Positions 1 to 4,778 of a stretch of 5,513 bases of DNA are shown here, piece by piece. Under the pieces are notes generated by a model. The model ran no database searches. It worked only from the letters and a program-made list of their open reading frames with translations, and was not told where the DNA came from. Positions within the stretch are counted from its first letter, which is position 1, and each line of letters begins with the position of its first letter. This stretch comes from Ruminococcaceae bacterium UBA3220 (GTDB lineage Bacteria > Bacillota > Clostridia > Oscillospirales > Acutalibacteraceae), in assembly GCA_002363095.1 (NCBI GenBank), contig DEWC01000099.1, positions 1-5,513 of the forward strand, read 5' to 3'. A program made the position numbers and the translations under genes.

Positions 1-405
1 AAAAACAATAAAGAAAAAGAAGAGGACCCGAACAATATTCTCACAATAATTGAGGGGAAATGGGGATTTTATAATGACGACAGCAATGATAATAAGGCAT
101 TTTTTGCGGTCATAAAGAAAAATCCGAGTGGTGAATATTCTTTAACAAAGGGACTTATGTGGACCGATTATCTCGAAACCGGAAATATAACTAAGGTTGA
201 AAAGATCGGAAAGGGTGAATATAACCTTACGGTAGAATTCCCGACCGTTGATAACGAAATGAACTATATTGAGGGACATACCGATAATATCACCATCAAT
301 ATAAAAAAACTGTCCTCTGACAAATTGATTTTCAATGATACCGAATTTGAAAAAATCAAGCAGGAAAATATCGAGGATTACTTTAAGCAGTTTGTGAATT
401 TCTAA
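1..405 (+). CDS. 3' end of an unrecognised protein (5' end outside the window)
   Basis: The frame is open from the first base to a TAA at 403-405, giving 134 visible residues. The ATG at 157 is internal, because the frame continues upstream with protein-like sequence and there is no ribosome binding site before it. The visible part starts with a charged, Asn/Lys/Glu-rich linker (residues 1-12). A soluble stretch follows with alternating polar and hydrophobic residues that suggest beta strands, beginning with an EGKWGFY motif (about residues 19-25) and ending in a Lys/Glu-rich helix-like tail (about 115-134). There is no membrane segment in the visible part. Such a linker plus a compact beta-rich domain resembles clostridial lipoproteins or secreted proteins of unknown function, but the N-terminus that would show a signal peptide or lipobox is missing. 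I do not recognise the family and assign no function. A strong hairpin terminator lies 77 bases past the stop. Confidence 0.8.
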   Translation, partial: KNNKEKEEDPNNILTIIEGKWGFYNDDSNDNKAFFAVIKKNPSGEYSLTKGLMWTDYLETGNITKVEKIGKGEYNLTVEFPTVDNEMNYIEGHTDNITINIKKLSSDKLIFNDTEFEKIKQENIEDYFKQFVNF

Positions 406-422
406 AATTCAGTCCGAATGAA

Positions 423-477
423 GTGAAAGATTTCACCCAACAAAGTTGGATTTCTCCCGTCCGCAAGGACGGATTTA
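423..477. repeat. Cluster of short hairpins separated by GATTT
   Basis: Three small inverted repeats lie side by side: GTGAAAGATTTCAC (423-436), CCAAC-AAA-GTTGG (437-449) and CCGTCC-GCAA-GGACGG (457-472). The pentamer GATTT recurs at 429-433, 449-453 and 472-476, which spaces the hairpins at 20 and 23 bases. The stems differ in sequence while the spacer is conserved, so this is a modular array and not a simple tandem repeat. It runs directly into the terminator stem at 482-521. From memory, arrays of this style are frequent between genes in gut Clostridia genomes. That recollection is unverified, and no function is known to me. Confidence 0.6.
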
Positions 478-481
478 GTTG

Positions 482-521
482 AAAAGAGCGACCTTTGTCG
501 GTAGACAAAAGTCGCTCTTTT
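482..521. terminator. Bidirectional intrinsic terminator between the partial gene and tRNA-Gly
   Basis: An 11-bp perfect stem (482-492 with 511-521) continues, after one C-A mismatch, into a further 6 bp (494-499 with 504-509) closed by a GGTA loop. The stem has AAAA on its left edge and TTTT on its right edge, so either transcript ends in a U-run. On the minus strand it begins 3 bases after the CCA of the tRNA, so it is the natural terminator of the tRNA transcript. On the plus strand it would end the upstream partial gene. Confidence 0.85.
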
Positions 522-523
522 CA

Positions 524-597
<74 letters not shown>

Positions 598-617
598 AAA
601 ACTATTATTGCCAAAAC

Positions 618-646
618 ATTATAATACAATTCCACCGCCATTTCAA
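618..646 (-). promoter_or_regulatory. Sigma-A-type promoter of tRNA-Gly
   Basis: On the minus strand a TTGAAA -35 box (641-646) and a perfect TATAAT -10 box (618-623) are separated by exactly 17 bases. Transcription should begin near 610-612, about 14 bases before the mature tRNA 5' end at 597. This leaves a short leader that RNase P would remove. Confidence 0.85.
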
Positions 647-656
647 GTGAAAAATC

Positions 657-710
657 TTCTCTTCAGAGAAAAATATGCAAAAAAACGGTATTAAACGGCA
701 GTTTTTTGCA
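657..710. repeat. Two inverted repeats between the divergent promoters
   Basis: TTCTCT-TC-AGAGAA (657-670) is a perfect 14-base palindrome-like site with a 2-base centre. TGCAAAAAA (676-684) is repeated inverted as TTTTTTGCA (702-710), around an interior that holds AACGG twice. Both lie upstream of the transporter promoter (-35 at 719) and upstream of the tRNA promoter (-35 at 646), so neither should be transcribed from these promoters. They could be protein-binding sites or A-tract/UP-like promoter elements. No regulator can be named from the sequence. Confidence 0.4.
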
Positions 711-718
711 AAAAAATG

Positions 719-750
719 TTGACAATAAACCCCGGGAATGTTATTATAAT
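719..750 (+). promoter_or_regulatory. Promoter of the lysine riboswitch-transporter unit
   Basis: A perfect TTGACA -35 box (719-724) is followed after 17 bases by TATTAT (742-747), a five-of-six match to the -10 consensus. The exact TATAAT at 745-750 overlaps it but would need a 20-base spacer, so TATTAT is the better choice. An A-run (711-716) just upstream could act as an UP element. Transcription would start around 754-757, shortly before the aptamer. Confidence 0.8.
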
Positions 751-772
751 CGAGTAGTTTTTATACAAAAAC

Positions 773-942
773 CTTGATAGAGGTGCGAAAAACATCAGTA
801 GCGTGTAAATTTTACCCGGATAGGTCTTATCGCAAAAGGGTTTTTCGCCGAAACAAAACAAGCGGTATCCGACGCGGTTTTGTTGGGTCGTTATAAAATA
901 TATAACGGACTGTCACTAAGCATTAGTGGGGCGCTATCTGAA
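773..942 (+). ncRNA. Lysine riboswitch (L box)
   Basis: The leader folds into the five-helix junction typical of the lysine aptamer. P1 pairs 776-780 with 934-938, P2 785-793 with 840-848 (9 bp), P3 852-859 with 877-884 (8 bp), P4 889-895 with 901-907 (7 bp) and P5 914-919 with 923-928 (6 bp). The conserved family stretches are present: AGAGGTGCGAA near P1/P2, the CAGTAG segment (796-801), TCGCCGAA after P2, CTGTCACTAA at P4/P5 and GGGCGCTATCTG at the 3' end. The P2-side loop CGGATA (817-822) is complementary to TATCCG (866-871) in the P3 loop, matching the kissing-loop contact known for this class. Known members bind L-lysine and switch off downstream biosynthesis or transport genes. Here the aptamer precedes a terminator and a transporter gene, which predicts repression by lysine at the level of transcription. 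P1 is short. Confidence 0.97.
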
Positions 943-970
943 ACAACAACACTGTTTGTTTGCTTTTTTC

Positions 971-1003
971 GGTCGTGTCGCTTTTGCGGTGCGACCTTTA
1001 TTT
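971..1003 (+). terminator. Riboswitch-controlled intrinsic terminator
   Basis: An 11-bp stem pairs 971-981 with 986-996, including three G-U wobbles in the middle, and closes on a TTTT loop. TTTATTT follows at 997-1003. It lies between the lysine aptamer and the transporter RBS, so it is the probable expression platform, stopping transcription when lysine is bound. I could not identify a convincing antiterminator pairing by eye, so the switching geometry is unresolved. Confidence 0.75.
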
Positions 1004-1015
1004 AGTGTTAAAAAA

Positions 1016-1020
1016 AGGAG
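1016..1020 (+). promoter_or_regulatory. Ribosome binding site that fixes the transporter start
   Basis: AGGAG lies 9 bases before the ATG at 1030. A closer ATG at 1023 is only 2 bases away, in a different frame, and opens a frame that closes after a few dozen codons. The spacing and the downstream protein both support the start at 1030. Confidence 0.85.
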
Positions 1021-1029
1021 AAATGAAAA

Positions 1030-2904
1030 ATGCAGAAAACAAGAAACAGCAAACTGCTCAGATGGGCTGTTGCCCTTCTCGTTTGCGCAACCGTCGTTTT
1101 TGTCGGTATGTTCACCGCATTTGGCGAACCTGAGGATGCCGCCGCTACCGACGGCTCGGCGACCATCGCATCTGCCGAAACGACCGAACCCGTCGTTACA
1201 ACCGGCGAGGAATCGGTTACAGCCGAGGCGGAAACCGCAGATGTCGCGGAAGAGGTCTTGGACCTGACAGACCCCGAAACCGCGCAAGAGTATGTTGACG
1301 GTTATGCCGATAATCTTCAAGAGGATGAAGATTTTGAGGCAAATATTGAAACATCTCTTAAAACAATCCGTAATAACATTCCGAAATACGCAACATGGTG
1401 GGCACTTATCCCTCCCGTTATTGCTATTTTGCTGGCACTTATAACAAAGGAAGTTTATTCTTCCCTCTTTATAGGTATCCTTTGCGGAGGACTTATCTAT
1501 TCGAACTTCAGTTTTGAGGGCACAATGAATCATGTTATAAGCGACGGATTTATCGCAAGTATCGCCGATTCTTATAACATCGGAATTCTTATTTTCCTTG
1601 TTTTGCTCGGCGCTTTGGTTGCCATGATGAACAAAGCGGGCGGTTCGCAGGCATTCGGAAAATGGGCTTCTACCCATATAAAGAGCCGTGTCGGCGCTCA
1701 ACTTGCAACAATTATTCTCGGCGTGCTTATCTTTATTGACGACTACTTCAACTGTTTAACGGTAGGTTCGGTTATGCGCCCGGTTACCGATAAACATAAA
1801 ATATCCCGCGCAAAACTCTCCTATCTTATCGATGCCACAGCGGCTCCCGTTTGCATTATCGCTCCCATTTCATCCTGGGCGGCGGCGGTTGCCGGATTTG
1901 CAAAAGGCTCAGGCGCAAAAAGCGGTATGTCGCTTTTCATTAGTGCAATACCTTATAACTTCTATGCCCTTCTTACAATCGTTATGATGTTGTATCTTGC
2001 AATTTCCAAGATGGACTACGGTCCTATGAAAAAGCACGAATTAAACGCTTTGAACGGCGACCTCTTTACATCGGGTGAGCCTCAGATGTCTGAAGACGAA
2101 ATCAAAGAAAACCCCAAAGGCAAGGTTATCGATCTTGTTTTACCGGTTATTGTTCTTATTGTAACCTGCGTACTCGGTATGATCTATTCAGGCGGTTTCT
2201 TTGCCAAGGGCGACGACAAAGTAGGATTTATTGAAGCATTCTCAAATTCAGATGCTTCGGTAGGCCTTGTAATAGGTTCTTTCGCAGCGCTTATCTTCAC
2301 GGTTATTTATTATATTTGCCGTCGTGTTATTAAATTCACCGACTGTATGTCGGCTCTCCCGGCAGGCTTTAAGGCAATGGTACCGGCGATTATGATTCTT
2401 TGCTGCGCCTGGACCCTTAAAGCAATGACCGATTCTTTAGGCGCAAAAATATATATTTCGCAACTTATTGAAGGCTCGGCAGCTTCTCTTCAATACTTCC
2501 TTCCCGCAATCATCTTCCTTATCGCCGTTGGCCTTTCCTTCTCAACCGGAACATCATGGGGTACTTTCGGTATTCTTATCCCCATTGTTCTTTCGGTATT
2601 CGGCGCCAAAGACGGAAACATTACCATTATCGCCGTTTCGGCTTGTATGGCAGGTGCGGTTTGCGGCGACCACTGCTCACCCATTTCGGATACTACCATT
2701 ATGGCGTCGGCAGGCGGACAGTGCAATCATATAAACCATGTATCTACACAGCTTCCCTACGCCATGACGGTTGCAGGAGTCTCATTTGTAAGTTACATTA
2801 TTGCGGGATTTGTACAGTCATGGTATATCAGTTTGCCGATAGCAATCGTTCTTATGTTAGGAACACTCTTTGTTATCAATATGTTCCAAAAGAAAAAAGC
2901 ATAA
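1030..2904 (+). CDS. nhaC: NhaC-family transporter, probable lysine carrier (LysW-type)
   Basis: This 624-residue membrane protein matches the NhaC family of cation antiporters. Family-type motifs are IDDYFN (236-241) followed by MRPVTDKHK and the AAPVCIIAP region, STGTSWGTFG (505-514), and CGDHCSPISDTT (545-556) with the following GGQCNHINH. About ten or more hydrophobic segments run from residue 125 to the C-terminal KKK tail. Before this core is an unusual extension: a basic start and a hydrophobic segment (12-31) resembling a signal peptide or anchor, then residues 33-107 with 25 Asp/Glu and no Lys/Arg. The family as a whole includes Na+/H+ antiporters. However, a lysine riboswitch sits directly upstream, and riboswitch-linked NhaC relatives have been proposed as lysine transporters (LysW), so lysine import is the better inference. 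The gene is alone in its transcription unit, with its own promoter and a terminator 19 bases after the stop. Family assignment is firm; substrate is inferred from context. Confidence 0.93.
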   Translation: MQKTRNSKLLRWAVALLVCATVVFVGMFTAFGEPEDAAATDGSATIASAETTEPVVTTGEESVTAEAETADVAEEVLDLTDPETAQEYVDGYADNLQEDEDFEANIETSLKTIRNNIPKYATWWALIPPVIAILLALITKEVYSSLFIGILCGGLIYSNFSFEGTMNHVISDGFIASIADSYNIGILIFLVLLGALVAMMNKAGGSQAFGKWASTHIKSRVGAQLATIILGVLIFIDDYFNCLTVGSVMRPVTDKHKISRAKLSYLIDATAAPVCIIAPISSWAAAVAGFAKGSGAKSGMSLFISAIPYNFYALLTIVMMLYLAISKMDYGPMKKHELNALNGDLFTSGEPQMSEDEIKENPKGKVIDLVLPVIVLIVTCVLGMIYSGGFFAKGDDKVGFIEAFSNSDASVGLVIGSFAALIFTVIYYICRRVIKFTDCMSALPAGFKAMVPAIMILCCAWTLKAMTDSLGAKIYISQLIEGSAASLQYFLPAIIFLIAVGLSFSTGTSWGTFGILIPIVLSVFGAKDGNITIIAVSACMAGAVCGDHCSPISDTTIMASAGGQCNHINHVSTQLPYAMTVAGVSFVSYIIAGFVQSWYISLPIAIVLMLGTLFVINMFQKKKA

Positions 2905-2923
2905 TAGACTGTATATTATAGAC

Positions 2924-2956
2924 AAAGGCGTGGGCAAACAGCCCACGCCTTTAATA
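2924..2956. terminator. Strong terminator of the transporter gene, possibly bidirectional
   Basis: A perfect 12-bp stem (2924-2935 with 2941-2952) with a GC-rich core closes on AAACA. The 3' arm ends in TTT and is followed by AATATT. On the minus strand the stem ends in TTT followed by GTCTATAAT, so it could also stop read-through from the convergent gpmI unit. Confidence 0.88.
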
Positions 2957-3009
2957 TTACATATTGATAATACAAAATATCCGCAATAACAAATAGATGA
3001 TAATTAGGC

Positions 3010-3029
3010 GGTCGATTCGTGAATCGACC
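3010..3029. repeat. Short palindrome GGTCGATTC-GT-GAATCGACC
   Basis: A perfect 9-base inverted repeat (3010-3018 with 3021-3029) lies around a GT centre. It has no T-run on either side, so it is not a typical terminator. Similar GTCGATTC palindromes recur as intergenic repeats in gut Clostridia from memory, which I could not verify here. Confidence 0.5.
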
Positions 3030-3050
3030 CTACGCGCGAAATCATTATTG

Positions 3051-3140
3051 ATACATCGTATGGACAAGGACTATCTCAATGGCAGTAGAATGCATAAATT
3101 AACGGCTCCCCCTTGAGGAAGGAGCCGTGTAATACATCGT
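3051..3140. repeat. 9-bp direct repeat flanking a 72-bp segment
   Basis: ATACATCGT occurs at 3051-3059 and again at 3132-3140. The 72 bases between them contain the hairpin at 3102-3128. The layout resembles a small insertion with a target duplication, but the segment has no terminal inverted repeats and no coding potential, so this remains a suggestion. Confidence 0.3.
3102..3128 (-). terminator. Hairpin downstream of gpmI, possible terminator
   Basis: ACGGCTCC (3102-3109) pairs with GGAGCCGT (3121-3128) around an 11-base loop. It begins 52 bases after the gpmI stop on the minus strand and is followed in that direction by TAATTTAT, a weak T-rich tract. It could be the first terminator of the tpiA-gpmI unit, or simply an intergenic repeat with an incidental stem. 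Confidence 0.45.
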
Positions 3141-3155
3141 TTTTTGGCGACATCG

Positions 3156-3190
3156 GCTGACATCTGATGTCTGATATCTGTTATCTGATA
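3156..3190. repeat. 7-bp tandem repeat (TCTGATA type) crossing the gpmI stop codon
   Basis: Five consecutive heptamers can be read on the plus strand: GCTGACA, TCTGATG, TCTGATA, TCTGTTA and TCTGATA (3156-3190). The gpmI stop codon (3181-3183) lies in the fourth unit. The fifth unit, with two further bases, encodes the last three residues (Ile-Ile-Arg). The repeat therefore begins inside the gene and continues into the intergenic region. Confidence 0.7.
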
Positions 3191-4713
3191 ATTGATTCTC
3201 CGGTCATTTCCTTTGGTTGTTCAAGCCCCAAAAGTTTAATGATGGTAGGCGAAATATCGCAAAGCCTGCCGCCCTCGCGAAGTTCAACATCCTTCCCTAT
3301 AACGGCAAACGGGACGGGATTTGTTGTGTGCGCCGTGAACGGAGAACCGTCGGTATCTATCATACGGTCAGCATTTCCGTGGTCGGCGGTAAGAAGCATA
3401 ACTCCACCCATCTTTCGGGTACTGTCCTCAACCCTGCCTACGCAGGTATCAACCGTTTCGACCGCCTTAACAGCCGCCTCAAATATGCCGGTATGTCCTA
3501 CCATATCGCAGTTGGCGAAATTAAGAATAACTACATCGTACTTTCCGCTCTCGATTGCATCACAAACCTTATCGCAAACTTCAACCGCGCTCATTTCAGG
3601 TTTTAAATCGTATGTAGCAACCTTAGGGGAATTGACAAGAATTCTATCCTCATTCTCGAACATAACCTCACGGCCGCCGTTAAAGAAAAAGGTTACATGG
3701 GCGTACTTTTCGGTTTCGGCGATACGAAGTTGAGTCATTCCGTTTTTTGCCAAAAACTCGCCTAATGTATTACTAAGACTTTCCGGCTTGAAGGCTATTT
3801 CAACATTCGGCATCGAAGCGTCATACTGCGTCATACAAACATAATATACCTTCTGCCTTCCGCCCTTACGCTCAAATCCCGAGAAATCGTCATCGACAAA
3901 GGTTCTGGTTATCTCCCTTGCCCTGTCGGGACGGAAGTTAAAGAATATAACGCTGTCGCCCGTTTTAATCCGCTTTGTGCCATTGATAACAGTAGGCAAA
4001 ACAAACTCATCGGTAAGGAATTTACCTTCCTCATCCTTCACGGTATAGGATTTGCGAACGGCTGCCGCGGCATCGTCGGCGATAATGCCCTCGCCGTAAA
4101 CAAGGGCGGCATAAGCCTTGCCGACTCGCTCGAAACGGTTGTCCCTGTCCATACCGTAAAATCTTCCCATAACGGTTGCAATCTTACCGCAACCTATCTC
4201 TTTGAGTTTTGCTTCAAGCTCGTCTATATAATCGGCGGCGGAGGCGGGCGGAACATCTCTGCCGTCCAAAAGAGCGTGAACATAAACCTTTGTAAGACCC
4301 TTTTGCTTCGCGAGTTCCAAAAGAGCGTAGAGATGGGTGTTATGCGAATGAACGCCACCGTCCGACAAAAGCCCCATAAGGTGCAGGGCGCTATCATTCT
4401 TTTTACAGTTTTCTATCGCGCCGAGAAATGCCTCTTTACAGAAGAAATCACCGTCGGAAATCGACTTGGTTATCCTTGTAAGTTCCTGATAAACAACACG
4501 GCCGGCACCGATATTTGTATGCCCTACCTCGCTGTTGCCCATCTGTCCGTCGGGAAGACCTACATCAAGCCCCGAAGCGCCGATGGTAGTATTAGCGCAC
4601 TCTTTAAAAATCTTGTCAAGACAGGGGGTATTTGCCGAAAAAATAGCGTTTCCGTGCGTTTCTTTATTGATACCGAATCCGTCCATAATTGTTAAAACAA
4701 CGGGTTTTTTCAT
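3181..4713 (-). CDS. gpmI: 2,3-bisphosphoglycerate-independent phosphoglycerate mutase
   Basis: This cytosolic enzyme interconverts 3-phosphoglycerate and 2-phosphoglycerate in lower glycolysis and gluconeogenesis. It is a two-metal, normally Mn-dependent member of the alkaline phosphatase superfamily. At 510 residues it has the usual length, and its catalytic residues are intact: Asp11 in MDGFG, nucleophile Ser61 in GNSEVGH, His122 in SDGGVHSH, Arg152-Asp153 in DGRD, Arg184 and Arg190 in GRFYGMDRD, the FRPDRARE motif, and metal ligands Asp403, His407, Asp444, His445 and His462. The ATG at 4713 is preceded by GGGAG (4721-4725) with 7-base spacing, and the MKKPVVLTIMDG start is typical. It lies 65 bases downstream of tpiA on the same strand and is probably cotranscribed with it, as in many Bacillota glycolytic operons. 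The C-terminal three codons lie in a tandem repeat. Identity is certain; the operon is inferred. Confidence 0.98.
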   Translation of the reverse strand: MKKPVVLTIMDGFGINKETHGNAIFSANTPCLDKIFKECANTTIGASGLDVGLPDGQMGNSEVGHTNIGAGRVVYQELTRITKSISDGDFFCKEAFLGAIENCKKNDSALHLMGLLSDGGVHSHNTHLYALLELAKQKGLTKVYVHALLDGRDVPPASAADYIDELEAKLKEIGCGKIATVMGRFYGMDRDNRFERVGKAYAALVYGEGIIADDAAAAVRKSYTVKDEEGKFLTDEFVLPTVINGTKRIKTGDSVIFFNFRPDRAREITRTFVDDDFSGFERKGGRQKVYYVCMTQYDASMPNVEIAFKPESLSNTLGEFLAKNGMTQLRIAETEKYAHVTFFFNGGREVMFENEDRILVNSPKVATYDLKPEMSAVEVCDKVCDAIESGKYDVVILNFANCDMVGHTGIFEAAVKAVETVDTCVGRVEDSTRKMGGVMLLTADHGNADRMIDTDGSPFTAHTTNPVPFAVIGKDVELREGGRLCDISPTIIKLLGLEQPKEMTGESIIR

Positions 4714-4738
4714 AAAAAATCTCCCAAATCATTTTTTT

Positions 4739-4763
4739 GCGGTTGCCTTTAAAAGACAACCGC
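4739..4763. repeat. Hairpin between tpiA and gpmI
   Basis: GCGGTTG (4739-4745) pairs with CAACCGC (4757-4763), extended by three inner pairs after one mismatch. Seven Ts lie on each side on the plus strand (4732-4738 and 4767-4773). In the gene direction the hairpin is therefore flanked by A-runs, so it is not an ordinary terminator of tpiA. It could protect or guide processing of the tpiA-gpmI message. On the plus strand it would look like a terminator for antisense transcription. Confidence 0.65.
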
Positions 4764-4778
4764 ACATTTTTTTATAAA

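Noticed and set aside
157..159. ATG at 157 as the start of an 82-residue gene
   Set aside because: The same frame is open to base 1 with protein-like composition, and no Shine-Dalgarno sequence lies upstream; it is an internal Met of a longer protein.
423..477. CRISPR array
   Set aside because: The repeated units are only the pentamer GATTT with differing 5-6 bp hairpins; there are no 25-40 base identical repeats with unique spacers.
941..969. AAACAACAACACTGTTTGTTT followed by GCTTTTTT as a first terminator
   Set aside because: The stem is A-U rich, needs a bulge, and is much weaker than the 11-bp stem at 971-996. It may contribute to switching but is not called as a terminator.
926..1267. 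Plus-strand open frame starting in the P5 end of the riboswitch
   Set aside because: It overlaps the aptamer, the terminator and the transporter start in another frame, has no RBS, and has the Arg/Pro-rich composition of an out-of-frame translation.
934..1701. Long minus-strand open frame of 255 codons over the riboswitch and the start of the transporter gene
   Set aside because: It lies antisense to the riboswitch terminator and the NhaC-family coding region, is rich in Cys, Arg and Asn without any recognisable domain, and is a shadow of the real gene.
3167..3733. Plus-strand open frames opposite gpmI, including those at 3217-3606 and 4276-4695
   Set aside because: They are antisense to a fully intact gpmI with all catalytic residues, and show no RBS or domain of their own.
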